NCBI GenBank assembly: GCA_029232285.1
Contig: JAOXFI010000021.1
Coordinates: forward strand, 1 to 64,000
DNA: 64,000 bases
Reading direction: 5' to 3'
DNA from: Agmasoma carcini (nom. nud.)
Taxonomy: Eukaryota; Microsporidia; Thelohaniidae
The notes below the pieces were generated by a model. It saw only the letters and a list, made by a program, of their open reading frames with translations. It ran no database searches and was not told where the DNA came from. Below are positions 31,482 to 42,145 of this stretch, one piece after another (within the stretch, counting starts at the first letter, position 1; the number at the start of each line of letters is the position of its first letter). The translations under genes and the position numbers were made by a program.

Positions 31482-33125
31482 ATGTTTGAGGAAGATGATC
31501 TCAAGAAAAGTGAAAATGTTAGAAAAATATTATCTACAAACTTAGTAAAGGAAAGATCAGTACAAACACACAAACCATCAGCGAAATACATCCTTATCAA
31601 CCTTATAAATGCCATATTCGGTCTTATTGCTGCTTACTTCGTAAATGTTACCCAAGTTGTACCTAATCTGAAGGATTTGACCGAAGCAGGAAAGTCAAAC
31701 ATATATGAATTGCTTGTATACGCATTTCTTGGATTTGGTATTGTGTCTTTGTTTTTCTTCTGTGTATTTTTATTCATACATTTATCAAAAAAAGAAGTTT
31801 CAAAATCACACCTTAAGACTTTTTTAATCAATAACAGAAAACAAGTAACCTTTACATGTTTATTATTAATTATAACAGCTGTACTTTATTTATATGAGTG
31901 TAGAAATAACAATATTAGAGAAACTGAGGTTCAAAAGGCTATGACCAGATTTAAAATATCTTTTAGTGGATCTGATGATGATAAAGCCAAATATGAAGAA
32001 AAATTACTAAATGAGGTCATGGCCAAAAGTTTTCTTGATGAAATACAAGAAAAAGCCATTTCAATATCATTTGGTATTTCTTTTGTACTGATTTTGCTTT
32101 TATTAGAAAAATTTATTATTTCTCTTATTGATTTTACTTTAACCTTTAAGAAATATCTAAAAAGGGTTGATGAATGTGAAAAAGGCATTAAAGTATTGAA
32201 TTTGATCAATTCTAAAATATCTGATGATGCACATGATGATGTTGAAGGTTTCCTTAAGAAAATATTTGTATATTTAAGCAATGATTCAAATTCAATCACT
32301 AAACAAAGACTTTTAGAAATATTTGGTATGGATGATGGTGAAATGGTGTACAATCAAATAGAATCATTTGAATCAAAGAAAGACATGAGCATCACCTATG
32401 ATGACTTTGAAACTGCTTATTTAGGTATTTTAAGAGAAAAATACAGAGTTATGAAGTCTATTGAGTGTAAAAATCAGATTTTACTAAAAGTTTTATTAAT
32501 CTTACACACTTTAGTATGGCCTCTTTGTGCTCTTATATTTTTTGGATCAGCATGGAACAAAGAAAAGGTTATGTTGATCATTTCTGGTATAGCTGGTTTT
32601 ATTTTATCTCTAAGCTTTGTCTTTGGGCCTTTATTCTCAAATATGTTTGAATCAATAATTTTTATTTTATTTGTCAGACCATTTGATGTAGGAGACAGAA
32701 TAATATTCAGATTTATTGAATATGATGTGTATGAACCTGGATTATTGTTTACAACGCTGTATAATAACAATTTATATAGAAATGTTCCTAATTTTAGTCT
32801 AAGGAAATCAATTATTACTAATTATAGGAAATCTAATAATATGGATGAGGTGTTTACAATCTATGCTGGTGTTAAGGAGTTTAAAGCTAAGAAGGAGGTG
32901 CTTAAAGAAAAGATAAGTGAATTTCTTGCTGATAATTCAAAATATCTTTCACAAAAATTTACATTTTTTGATTATAAAATGAGAGATAAAATGTTGACAA
33001 TTAATGTAAGAATCACCATCAATATCAGATATGTTGATACACCAAGGGTTAAGGCAAGAAGAGATTGGTTGTTTATTAAATTCTATGAAATATTGGAAGA
33101 TGTTGAGCTTAAGACATTTAAATAA
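31482..33125 (+). CDS. MscS-like mechanosensitive channel, paralogue 2
   Basis: A 547-residue paralogue of the protein at 24886-26493 with the same layout: an N-terminal cytosolic stretch, four or five membrane segments, an EF-hand-like region (MSITYDDFETAYLGILREKY) and an MscS pore/beta domain (SNMFESIIFILFVRPFDVGD). The N-terminal third has diverged much more than the pore region. Both genes are on the plus strand, so a direct duplication is likely, with the 5S gene and mobile elements now lying between them. The C-terminus is basic. The family's role is osmotic pressure release; that the two paralogues serve different stages or membranes is only a guess. Confidence 0.84.
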   Translation: MFEEDDLKKSENVRKILSTNLVKERSVQTHKPSAKYILINLINAIFGLIAAYFVNVTQVVPNLKDLTEAGKSNIYELLVYAFLGFGIVSLFFFCVFLFIHLSKKEVSKSHLKTFLINNRKQVTFTCLLLIITAVLYLYECRNNNIRETEVQKAMTRFKISFSGSDDDKAKYEEKLLNEVMAKSFLDEIQEKAISISFGISFVLILLLLEKFIISLIDFTLTFKKYLKRVDECEKGIKVLNLINSKISDDAHDDVEGFLKKIFVYLSNDSNSITKQRLLEIFGMDDGEMVYNQIESFESKKDMSITYDDFETAYLGILREKYRVMKSIECKNQILLKVLLILHTLVWPLCALIFFGSAWNKEKVMLIISGIAGFILSLSFVFGPLFSNMFESIIFILFVRPFDVGDRIIFRFIEYDVYEPGLLFTTLYNNNLYRNVPNFSLRKSIITNYRKSNNMDEVFTIYAGVKEFKAKKEVLKEKISEFLADNSKYLSQKFTFFDYKMRDKMLTINVRITINIRYVDTPRVKARRDWLFIKFYEILEDVELKTFK

Positions 33126-33959
33126 ATAGCTACATCATTATTTTTGAATTGTAATATATAACTAACTAATTATATATATAAATATTACTATCATTAATAT
33201 ATTTATATTTATTTTCTATCTAATTGCAAATCCTTTATATCAATGCTAAATAAATACAACTATATATCAATTTTCATATATATTTGTAAGTTGATATGAA
33301 TTATTTACAATTAGATAGAAAACTGAATATTACTATAAATAGTTTTTAAAGTGATTAAATAATGCAATATAATTAAAATCATTGTTAAGGTTTTGTATTA
33401 TTGTAAATGACTTGCTTTAAAAGATATTTTAAATGTCTTAATCACCGTATTATAAATTTATAAAATATAAATAAAGCTAAAACTAACACTAAATATATTG
33501 TATAATACATATTAATATTATATTTTAATAACATAAGTAATACTTTTACCAATTAATAAAATTTATTATTAAAAAAATATAAAAATTTTCTTAAAAATTT
33601 TACCCACCAGATTACAATCTCAACTTTAGTAAGATCGTGATGCGTACCCTGGTGAAACTAATTATGAGCTTTAAGTTCAGAACCATTTATAATTCAACAT
33701 TATTATTATTATATCACTTATGTTATATCTTATTTATAACCGTAAACCTTCTTTATATTATCTAAGATTGGTTATATGATAGAGTATTAAATATAATATT
33801 ATATATCTAATACCTTTATACTATATAATACTTGACTATACCTTCTAAATATTAAACTTATGATCTGATCAGCTAAACTTAAATAATTAGATCAAAATAT
33901 GTTAATTTTTTAAAACAAAGTTTCATATCTATTTATTATCATCTACAACTCGAAAAACA
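33126..33959. other. Intergenic region with a GC-richer patch
   Basis: Mostly AT-rich, without open frames. At 33601-33690 the base composition rises, and CACCAG at 33605 can pair with CTGGTG 40 bp further on. Read on the minus strand it contains GATTGTAATCTGGTGGG, reminiscent of the SRP RNA Alu-domain loop, but no matching S domain follows. I therefore do not call an RNA gene. The remainder shows only loose repeats. Confidence 0.4.
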
Positions 33960-35051
33960 ATGTTATTTTTATGGTATGCAACTGCTGAGCTATCACATAA
34001 CATGCTTACAGTCACTAACAGGCACAGAGAGAAGAGAAACTTAAATGACTTACAAATAGACCAAGATATGCAGAGCATGAGCGAATCACAGGCTTCATAC
34101 ATGTGTAAGAACAAAGTACTAACACACGAAAATATTTTAGGAAACAAAAAACTTAACAATTTTAAAAGAATCGCTGAAAATATTGCTAAACAAGAAAGTG
34201 ATGACTATGAAAGCGTCTTTAAAGTATGGCACGATAGTTATGAACATAAAAAAAATATATATGGTGATTTTGATATCACAGGAATAAGTTCATGTAGAGA
34301 TGAAGATGGCAATAGATATTGGGTTCATATGTTTGGTAAGAAGAAGGAAGATACCCTAAAAGATCATAAAACAACATCTACAGCAATTCAAGAACCTAAA
34401 AGACTAAATTATAACATTTCGGATGGCTTGGGTGAAACCTGTAAAAATCTTGAAGATTGTAAACCTGGTCAAATGTTGCAACCACAAATATTTGATGGAG
34501 ACTTGGGCGTAAATAGAAACATATCTGAGTCTAACATTAGCAGTGATAGTAATGACACAAACAAAACAATAACAAAGACGAGTTTTGTTTATAAGACTGT
34601 ATACATAGATAACGATTCTTCAACTGCTTCTAATCAGCATATACCATTGCAACATAATGAAAATGATAGTAGCAAAGCTAGTACTGATACTGTAACTTCA
34701 ACTATCAGTATATCATCAGTAAAACAGAGTACAAATCCTCTTCCTAAGATACTTGAGCCAAGTATTGCTACACAAAGTACTAGCTCAGGCACTTTTAGTT
34801 CTATATCAAAGTTGGATGACACTAAAACATCATCAGCATCGAAGGAAGTTGAAAATATTGTTAATGAAATACCAGAAATGCTTAAGAGAATGAAAAAAGA
34901 GATTTTAGAGGAGATTAAAGGAAATAACGTGCCAAAAAAGCAGAATGATTTTGATCTTAAAGAAATTGTTGAAGAAGCTGTAAACAGGGCATTAGAAAGT
35001 GGAAATACGAGAGGTGTTGAAATTGGTTCTTCATTTAATATTGAGCCATAA
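33960..35051 (+). CDS. CAP/SCP-domain protein, probably secreted
   Basis: A 363-residue protein whose first 135 residues match the CAP (SCP/PR-1/CRISP) fold. Landmarks in order are RHREKRNLNDLQIDQDMQS, a QASYMC segment, LTHENILG, RIAENIAKQ (GENIA-like), FKVWHDSYEHKKNIYG and GNRYWVHMFG. CAP proteins are usually secreted. The N-terminus MLFLWYATAELS is hydrophobic and could serve as a short signal peptide, though it is weak. No in-frame ATG exists further upstream before a stop. The C-terminal 230 residues are Ser/Thr/Asp-rich, disordered and end in a short coiled coil (MLKRMKKEILEEIKGN). The function of CAP domains in microsporidia is not known. Confidence 0.72.
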   Translation: MLFLWYATAELSHNMLTVTNRHREKRNLNDLQIDQDMQSMSESQASYMCKNKVLTHENILGNKKLNNFKRIAENIAKQESDDYESVFKVWHDSYEHKKNIYGDFDITGISSCRDEDGNRYWVHMFGKKKEDTLKDHKTTSTAIQEPKRLNYNISDGLGETCKNLEDCKPGQMLQPQIFDGDLGVNRNISESNISSDSNDTNKTITKTSFVYKTVYIDNDSSTASNQHIPLQHNENDSSKASTDTVTSTISISSVKQSTNPLPKILEPSIATQSTSSGTFSSISKLDDTKTSSASKEVENIVNEIPEMLKRMKKEILEEIKGNNVPKKQNDFDLKEIVEEAVNRALESGNTRGVEIGSSFNIEP

Positions 35052-35100
35052 ACTTAATTGAATAATAAAATAGAATAAAAATGATTAATAAATAATATTT

Positions 35101-35240
35101 TGATAATATAGGATTTATCTATCTATTTACAAGTGTTTCATATCAATGTACAAATAATTTCAATTTAATATTATATCCTATCTATTTATAAGTGTTTCAT
35201 ATCAATGTACAAATAATTTCAATTTGATATTATTTCCTAT
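35101..35240. repeat. 59-bp tandem duplication
   Basis: AGTGTTTCATATCAATGTAC and the following AAATAATTTCAATTT occur twice, 59 bp apart, just downstream of the CAP-protein gene. Confidence 0.8.
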
Positions 35241-35730
35241 CTTTTTGCATACTTTCATAGTAATAAATAAATTATTGAATAAAAAATATATTTGTAAATT
35301 GATATGAAGATGTTCACGTATATGTGAAAAGTTTGCAATTAGATAAATAAATTTTATATTATTATTGCTTAGATATTTTACTGTTATTCCGAAGTTAACA
35401 ACCTAAAAACATATACTCTCATATTTTATCTATAAATCAATTATATATTTTCTAAAATGTAAAAAAACATAATCATTAAAGCTTAGAAAAATGATATAAA
35501 TTTAAATATAATAAGCCTTTTTACCACATATTGATATCATTATATTTAACTATAAACATAATAAGTTTTATTTTACGAATTATATCATTTTTAATATTTT
35601 TATAAAAAATTAAACTAAAATAATAATAACTGATAGGAAGCCTACATATTCTAAATCAAATCTTATAAAATGTAAAAACTTTTTTTATTACATCATATTT
35701 GAATTTTGATCAAAAGAAAGAAAATAAACT

Positions 35731-35960
35731 AATCTGACATAATCTGACATAATCTGACATAATCTGACATAATCTGACATAATCTGACATAATCTGACAT
35801 AATCTGACCTAATCTGATATAATATGACCTAATATGACGTAATTCGACCTAATCTGACTCAATCTGACTAATCTGACTCAATCTGACTAATCTGACCTAA
35901 TCCGACCTAATCTGACATAATCTGACCCTATCTGACCCTATCTGAACTTATCTGATATAA
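35731..35960 (+). repeat. 10-bp microsatellite (AATCTGACAT)
   Basis: Seven perfect copies of AATCTGACAT, then a tail of about 140 bp of variants (AATCTGACCT, AATCTGACTC, TATCTGACCC). It ends about 100 bp upstream of the ATG at 36064. The gradient from perfect to degenerate toward the gene is clear. Confidence 0.95.
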
Positions 35961-36063
35961 TTCCACCATAACTAACTAATCGAAATAAATAAAAAATATT
36001 ATTTCAAAAATAAGAAATTTCCTTTAAAATAATATTTGAAAATTTTTTTGTTAGAAATAAAAA

Positions 36064-36777
36064 ATGGATGAATTTAATAAAGAAAGCAAAATTGTAAATA
36101 AATTTATATCAATACAGCAGGATATTTCTAATTATGTAGATGATGTAGATAAGCTACCAACATCTGATCTGTTAAAAGATCCAATCTCCATACCAAGATT
36201 CAGAGATTTTTGTCAATCCTACATTGAACAAGATAACGTTAGAAAAATAAAAAATACGAGGATGAACATAGAAAAAATTAAAAAATCAGATCTAAATTTA
36301 ACAGAAGTCATACAAAATACGTTTATATTTAATAAAAGGGTTCTAGTGAAGGAAGATGAAGATAAAAACAGTCAATTTATCACTGAGGAGGAGGAGAAGA
36401 ACTTTTCTTTGGTCCTAAAGAAAATACCACCCTCCAAAGTTTACTCAAAAGAGGAAACAGTTGATTTTATTAAAAAAGAACTAAGTAAGCTATCTGAGGT
36501 TACAAAGAGTATCATTAATTATAGTTTAGCACCAAAAACAAATACGCCTTCTTCCTCCCATGCTAGTTTGATCAAAAAACTAGAGAAAGATTCCACAGTT
36601 GTTAAAGATGCACCTCTTGTTAGAAATCCCAATGAAATTACAAAAAATGCATCATTTAGAAATGGTGTTCTTAAAATGACACCCGAAAATGAATCACCTG
36701 GTTTGATTCATAAGTTAGAAAAAAGCAAAGGAAATAAAGAGAAGGGCAAGGGACATGATTATGATAAAAATGAATAG
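36064..36777 (+). CDS. Hypothetical charged protein
   Basis: A 237-residue hydrophilic protein without cysteine-rich, membrane or signal segments. The first 120 residues are predicted helical; the rest, from KTNTPSSSHASL on, is low-complexity, basic and probably disordered, ending in a Lys/Gly-rich tail. LIKKLEKDS and LIHKLEKSK in the tail resemble each other, a possible short internal repeat. I recognise no family. The normal position behind a microsatellite promoter region and the long frame support a real gene. Confidence 0.6.
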   Translation: MDEFNKESKIVNKFISIQQDISNYVDDVDKLPTSDLLKDPISIPRFRDFCQSYIEQDNVRKIKNTRMNIEKIKKSDLNLTEVIQNTFIFNKRVLVKEDEDKNSQFITEEEEKNFSLVLKKIPPSKVYSKEETVDFIKKELSKLSEVTKSIINYSLAPKTNTPSSSHASLIKKLEKDSTVVKDAPLVRNPNEITKNASFRNGVLKMTPENESPGLIHKLEKSKGNKEKGKGHDYDKNE

Positions 36778-37440
36778 AAAAATCAAAGAAAAAATATGAA
36801 TTGTTTATTAAATTAATTATTTAAATTTTATTATTAAGAAAAATCATTGGTTATTGATATTATGATAAGTGATTATTAGTAAGACAATATTTGATGGGAT
36901 TGAAGAAAAGAGTATAATAAAGATATTTAATTTAGTAAATTACAAGTATTTTAAGACACGAAAAGATGATCCTAAGTAGATCTATGAGATTCAAATCCAG
37001 CCAAAGGATTAGAAAATATATTTAAAATTTATCAAGGACAAAAAACAGGATATTCAAAGTAAGGCAACTCAGAACAATCACAAAATCAATAATAGCAACT
37101 ACACTGACTGTAAACAGTAAAGATATGAAAATTACTACATTTAGTATTAAATGATCATCTTATTGGTTGAACATGATAATCTTGTCTTTATAAAAAATAA
37201 TTTTTGGAAGGGATTGATCAGCTCTGAAAAATAATAATAGACTTTGTTCCACAAATAAATTCAAGAATTAGTTAATTTCTATTGAAAAACAATTTAGACA
37301 AACCACAGTTAACGTATTGCTAGTGCTTGGCACCAATACTTTTAACATATCAGTACGTTTTATAAGCAATAGAAGGTTAGTTATTTAATATGATTGCCCA
37401 GGCAAAGGTTTCAAAAAATACAAAATGTACAAAAAAGTAT
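36778..37440. other. Intergenic region, no gene seen
   Basis: AT-rich spacer downstream of the charged protein gene. Some stretches around 36,940-37,330 can be translated into short Lys-rich pieces between stops, possibly an old gene or element remnant, but nothing is recognisable. Confidence 0.45.
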
Positions 37441-37449
37441 TGATTGAAA

Positions 37450-37740
37450 TCTATCCGTTTATTTTATCCAAAGGGTTCAGACCCTGTGGGAAATAACAGC
37501 TAAATCAGGGTAGAAGGAATATATATAACATTGTTCACCTTAACTAATGATACACACCCTTTCTTATTGTCATAGAAGTTAGCTTTAAGATATAAGTTGG
37601 GGTGTGCGTAGATCACTAATTCCAGTTCAACCGCAATTATTGTATATGTCTTTAAAGCTTTACTGTCACAATCTATGAAGGCATGACATTCTGCTTTTGC
37701 TATCATTTTATCAAATTATTATGATTGCTATCTATTGATG
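37450..37740 (+). repeat. Dispersed repeat family, copy D
   Basis: A clear member: CCAAAGGGTTCAGACCCTGT, GATACACACCCTTTCTTA, AAGATATAAGTTGGGGTGTG, ATATGTCTTTAAAGCTTTAC and AATCTATGAAGGCATGACAT follow in family order. A 68-codon minus-strand frame over it is fortuitous. It lies about 300 bp upstream of the KIN1-like gene. Confidence 0.7.
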
Positions 37741-38014
37741 TGTCACAATTTATAAATTTTACATGTTGTGTGGGGTTTTCTCTTATTTACAGGTAAAAAA
37801 ATAATTTTTGATCTTCTTATAAGAAATATGATAAAAATAAAAAGTTTTTCAATCACCATTACTCTATGTCCATATATTAAATATTATATCATTTTCCACA
37901 TCCATATATAAATATCATATTCTATAAACTATTAGCAATACCTTGTCAAATTCTTGATACCCCTTTTTCCTTTTCTCCTTTTTATTAAATAAAATTCTAA
38001 AGACATCGAGAGTT

Positions 38015-39535
38015 ATGTCTGACTCATCAGAAAGTTTGAGTTTAACAACAGAAATGGAAAGTTTCATACAAGAAGGCTACATTTCGGACTCAGAATACGT
38101 AGAGAATGAATATGTAGGCAAATATAACATCATAAAACCTCTAGGCAGCGGTTCAAGTGGTGATGTGGTCCTATGTGAGTTCAATAACAACAAAGTAGCA
38201 GTTAAAATCATTAAAAAAACCAAAAAAACATCCGAACATCGTATTTTTAGAGAAACAATCATATCATCACTGCTCAACCATCCTCATATAGTACGTCAAA
38301 TCGAATTTTTATACAGTAGAAACCACTACTTTCTTGTATTTGAATATATCAAAGGCAAACAGCTTTATGATGTTGTAATACAAGAGGGAAATATTCAAGA
38401 GGAAAGCACAAGAAGATATTTTAGACAAATAATTTCAGCAGTTGATTATATTCATTGCAATTCAATTGTTCATAGAGACTTAAAAATTGAAAATATTTTG
38501 ATTGATGAAAATGATAATATTAAGATTATTGATTTTGGCTTAAGTAATTTTTATGATACTAAAATGCTATTAAGTACCTTCTGTGGTTCTTTGTACTTTG
38601 CAGCACCAGAGCTTCTCATTGGACAAAGATATTCAGGACCAGAAGCTGATATTTGGAGCTTAGGTGTTATTTTATATGTTATGTTGTGTGGATCAGTCCC
38701 TTTTGATGATGATAGTGTGCATGCGCTACAAAATAAAATAAAAGAGGCATCTTTTGAAATACCAAGATCAATTTCAGGGTCTGCTAGAGATTTAATTCTA
38801 AATATGTTGCTTGCTAAGCCTGGAAGCAGGTTTAACATGAGTCAAATCATAAAAAGTAATTGGTTGAATGATGGCTATGAAAATTATATAAATAATTTTC
38901 TTGAGTGTAGACAAGAATTTGAATTGGATGAAACATGCTTAGAGGCTTTATATGAGGCTTTGTATTTTCAATTTCCGTACTTAAAAGAGGAAATTTATAA
39001 CTATTTCAAGAATAGAAACATGTTTTTTGAGAAAAGACCATCTGTAGCGCTTTATAAATTATTGTTAGAATGTAGAAATGAGCATAGCTATGGTGAGTTC
39101 ACGTCACAAGATAACTACATGTCCACTCTTCATTGTTTTGTAAATTTTATATTTGGAGGAGAGACAACCAAGTATTATGCCAAAAATATATTTAAGACTA
39201 ATAATTCACCTAAGATTCATGAGCCATGGCCATCAATCAAGAAGAGTTATTTGAGAGGGTTCTTTAAAGGAATAAGAGTTAAGAACATTGGCACGCACAA
39301 TGCTTTAAAGAAGAAATTGCTTGATATTTTTATGAGGAACAATGTTTTGTATGAGGCAAAAGAAAAGTGCTATTTCTGTACATTTTATAGCAATGAAGAG
39401 GAGTGCTACTTCAAGGTTAGCTTGTATTACAATGTTATACTATCTGAGTATTATTTATCACTTAAGTGTTTGAATTCTGATAAAGATGTTTTTAAATCGG
39501 TCTATAAAGTTATTCAAAGTGCTGTTAAGGTTTGA
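38015..39535 (+). CDS. KIN1: KIN1/MARK-family Ser/Thr protein kinase
   Basis: A 506-residue kinase. The glycine loop is GSGSSG at 44-49, the ATP-anchoring lysine is K64, HRD lies at 153-155 (VHRDLKIENIL) and DFG at 173-175. The activation segment LLSTFCGSLYFAAPELL is almost that of KIN1/KIN2 (TFCGSLYFAAPELL) and carries the LKB1-type activation Thr position. The kinase domain ends near residue 290. The C-terminal 110 residues (from WPSIKKSYLRGFFKG) look like a KA1 domain, which binds acidic phospholipids. KIN1 kinases act in polarity and secretion at the plasma membrane. SNF1 is an alternative, but the activation loop and the KA1-like tail favour KIN1. Yeast KIN1 is about twice as long. Confidence 0.82.
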   Translation: MSDSSESLSLTTEMESFIQEGYISDSEYVENEYVGKYNIIKPLGSGSSGDVVLCEFNNNKVAVKIIKKTKKTSEHRIFRETIISSLLNHPHIVRQIEFLYSRNHYFLVFEYIKGKQLYDVVIQEGNIQEESTRRYFRQIISAVDYIHCNSIVHRDLKIENILIDENDNIKIIDFGLSNFYDTKMLLSTFCGSLYFAAPELLIGQRYSGPEADIWSLGVILYVMLCGSVPFDDDSVHALQNKIKEASFEIPRSISGSARDLILNMLLAKPGSRFNMSQIIKSNWLNDGYENYINNFLECRQEFELDETCLEALYEALYFQFPYLKEEIYNYFKNRNMFFEKRPSVALYKLLLECRNEHSYGEFTSQDNYMSTLHCFVNFIFGGETTKYYAKNIFKTNNSPKIHEPWPSIKKSYLRGFFKGIRVKNIGTHNALKKKLLDIFMRNNVLYEAKEKCYFCTFYSNEEECYFKVSLYYNVILSEYYLSLKCLNSDKDVFKSVYKVIQSAVKV

Positions 39536-39629
39536 TTTAGAAATATTAAATCTATAAAATGTAAATTTTGTTTGTTTTCAGGTTAAATAAATTTTTATTT
39601 ATAAAAATATGTTATGATTAACTATAAAT

Positions 39630-40085
39630 ATATTATGGTGTGACTATGAGATGTGACTATGATAGTGTGACTATGATAGTGTGATTATATGTGACTATAT
39701 GTGACTTTGTGTGACTATATGTGACTTTGTGTGACTATATGTGACTATATGTGACTATGAGGTGTGACTATATGTGACTATGATAGTGTGACTATATGTG
39801 ACTATGATAGTGTGACTATGAAGTGTGACTATGAAGTGTGACTATGAACTATGTGACTATGATCGTGTGATTATGAAGTGTGACTATGTTAGTGTGACTA
39901 TCTCTGGCTATATGTGACAGTGTGACTATGATAGTGTGATTATATGTGATTATATGTGACTATATATGACTATGTGTGACTATGTGTGACTATATATGAC
40001 TATGTGTGACTATGTGTGACTATATGTGACTATGTGTGACTATCTCTGGCTATATGTGACTATTTAATCATGTGACTAACTAACT
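39630..40085 (+). repeat. GTGACTAT microsatellite array
   Basis: About 450 bp built of TGTGACTAT with inserts (TGTGACTATGATAG, TGTGACTATGAAG, TGTGACTTTG). It ends about 180 bp before the ATG at 40262. Mixed 8-, 10- and 14-bp units indicate repeated slippage and unequal exchange. Confidence 0.95.
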
Positions 40086-40261
40086 AAACATGGCTATTTC
40101 TAATGAAACATACTTATATTGTTAAGATACATAGCCTTCTTTTCTATATTAACATAACAACACCTTAAAATAATCATATTTCATAAAATACTTTACAAAA
40201 AGTAATTCTTACTCTTTAGATTATCTAAAAAAAATCTAAAAAATGGCTAAAAAATTTTTAT

Positions 40262-41728
40262 ATGTTCTTTGGAATGAATTCAGATAAAAATGTTCAACAG
40301 GAACTTATTCATGCCTTAGTAGCATCTAATTATACAGAGGCCAAGTCACTAGCTCTAAACCTTCTTACTGATCATCCAAAACATGCTATCCTTGCCTTTT
40401 ACTTTACAAATAAAGATGCTTTATTTCTAAAATTACTAAAACGTAATAAAGTAGATCCAATGCTCATATATAAGCTTTTGAAGGATAAAACATTTAAAGT
40501 CGAGCAACTTTACTCATTTCTAACCGATGGTAAGGATTTCATTCATAATTTGATTAGAAAGGAAATACTTCTACAATCTGAAGCAACAGAAAAGCAAATC
40601 AATAGCTTTCTAGACATTATTGATGATTTTGATTTATATCAATTTTCTATAAAAAATAATTTTAAAATTTATCATAGAAAATCTTCTAATTTTCAATGGT
40701 ATGAAAGTATTTTAGGAAATAAGCAAGAAGCTACAAAATTAATACAAAAATCAACAGATTTCAGTGATATTCACTTGCTTATGTGTTTAACTGACTTATA
40801 TAATGATATAGAACTACAATATACGTTGATTTATGACATATTTAATACTACAGAAGATTATGAACGTATTTTATATAAAAATATTAGAGAAACTTCATCA
40901 TATTTAAATCAAGATACAATAAAATATGAAAAATCATTTTTATATGATTACTTAGAAAAGAAAACACCATTATTTATTGATAGAAAGGCCGATTATGACA
41001 TAATTAGTGAAGCTTTTAATCTTTACAACGATGACAAGTCCTTTTTAAACTTAAAAATATTATTAGCAGCCCTGATCAGAACAAAAAATGAAAAATACTT
41101 GATTTTGGCTTATTATTTAACAAGCACGTATAAAGATTCTTCCCACTATGAAATTGAGCTTATAAATTTGTTTTTAACTCGTTATTTTTGCTTTGATAAA
41201 GAAATTTCTAAAAAATTTGATGATCTTCAAATTAAAAATGTATCAATCTTAAGTATGGCATACATTTGGAATGATGTAGATATAATTTGTGGTATAAATA
41301 GTAAGGATATGTCAAATAATTACTTTTATGAGTTAAGTACTTCATATATAAAAGGTATAAAACATATAGAGAAGTTCTTAGGACTAAATAGAATAGCTAA
41401 TGCAATATCTTTGGTTGAACTTTTACAAGATTTAAAAGGCTGCACCATTGTTAGTGAAATAAACGATAGAAAGTTGATTACTAGAAGTAAAGAGCATAGA
41501 TTTTCATATCTTTTGGGCAGTTCATGCTCGTTTTTGTTTGACAAGCTTACTTGTGATCATAAAATTGAAGGTGGCAGTGTTTTAGGAAATTTATATAATT
41601 TTAAAGAATTTGATGATGAAAAATTCGTTAAATTATTTGAAAATGATTTTCTTAAGATTTCAGAAGATTTTATTTCATTTATTTATGAAAATACGAACAA
41701 AAGAGAAATTAAATATAGTAAAAGTTGA
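40262..41728 (+). CDS. Helical-repeat protein, possible NatB auxiliary subunit
   Basis: A 488-residue protein composed of successive helices. The pattern LILAYYLTSTYKDSSHYEIE, then INLFLTRYFCF and DDLQIKNVSILSMAYIW, recalls the region of Mdm20/NAA25 with an LxIKxxQxDTL element. NAA25 is the ribosome-anchoring auxiliary subunit of the NatB N-terminal acetyltransferase. The match is by eye and weak, so I give no gene symbol. Other alpha-solenoid proteins could look similar. An ATG 19 bp upstream opens a different, very short frame (13 codons) and would act as an upstream ORF if transcribed. Confidence 0.5.
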   Translation: MFFGMNSDKNVQQELIHALVASNYTEAKSLALNLLTDHPKHAILAFYFTNKDALFLKLLKRNKVDPMLIYKLLKDKTFKVEQLYSFLTDGKDFIHNLIRKEILLQSEATEKQINSFLDIIDDFDLYQFSIKNNFKIYHRKSSNFQWYESILGNKQEATKLIQKSTDFSDIHLLMCLTDLYNDIELQYTLIYDIFNTTEDYERILYKNIRETSSYLNQDTIKYEKSFLYDYLEKKTPLFIDRKADYDIISEAFNLYNDDKSFLNLKILLAALIRTKNEKYLILAYYLTSTYKDSSHYEIELINLFLTRYFCFDKEISKKFDDLQIKNVSILSMAYIWNDVDIICGINSKDMSNNYFYELSTSYIKGIKHIEKFLGLNRIANAISLVELLQDLKGCTIVSEINDRKLITRSKEHRFSYLLGSSCSFLFDKLTCDHKIEGGSVLGNLYNFKEFDDEKFVKLFENDFLKISEDFISFIYENTNKREIKYSKS

Positions 41729-41984
41729 AAATTTGTTTATTTATAAAAAATATTTTGTATTGTTAATAATATTTTTAAAGATTGTAAATAAACTACAGTA
41801 ATGTTAAATATATTTTTACAATAGAGATTGATCGTTTCCTAATATTTGTGATTATAGCATAAGTTAAATAATAGAATATAATTATTTATATCAAAATGTA
41901 TGATTATGACCAATTTTACTAAGATGGTGTGGTTAAATGTTTATTTTATAAGACATTGTCATCAAGTAATCACAATAAATAAAC

Positions 41985-42145
41985 TAGACAGATTAGTTAG
42001 TCATGTTAGATTAGTTAGTCATGTTAGATTAGTTAGTCATGTTAGATTAGTTAGTCATGTTAGATTAGTTAGTCATGTTAGTTAGTCAGTCATGTTAGAT
42101 TAGTTAGTCATGTTAGTTAGTCAGTCATGTTAGATTAGTTAGATT
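41985..42145 (+). repeat. 18-bp minisatellite
   Basis: About seven copies of GTTAGATTAGTTAGTCAT, some shortened to GTTAGTTAGTCAGTCAT. A 61-codon frame (41900-42085) is merely the translation of this array (RLVSHV repeated) and is not a gene. Confidence 0.95.

Noticed and set aside
33595..33690. SRP RNA gene on the minus strand
   Set aside because: A TGTAAT...TGGTGGG stretch resembles the Alu domain, but the sequence that should follow is plain AT-rich DNA with no S domain.
35731..35960. CRISPR-like array
   Set aside because: The unit is a 10-bp direct repeat with no spacers; all arrays here are ordinary micro- or minisatellites.
41900..42085. 61-codon frame with repeated RLVSHV
   Set aside because: It is produced by the 18-bp minisatellite.
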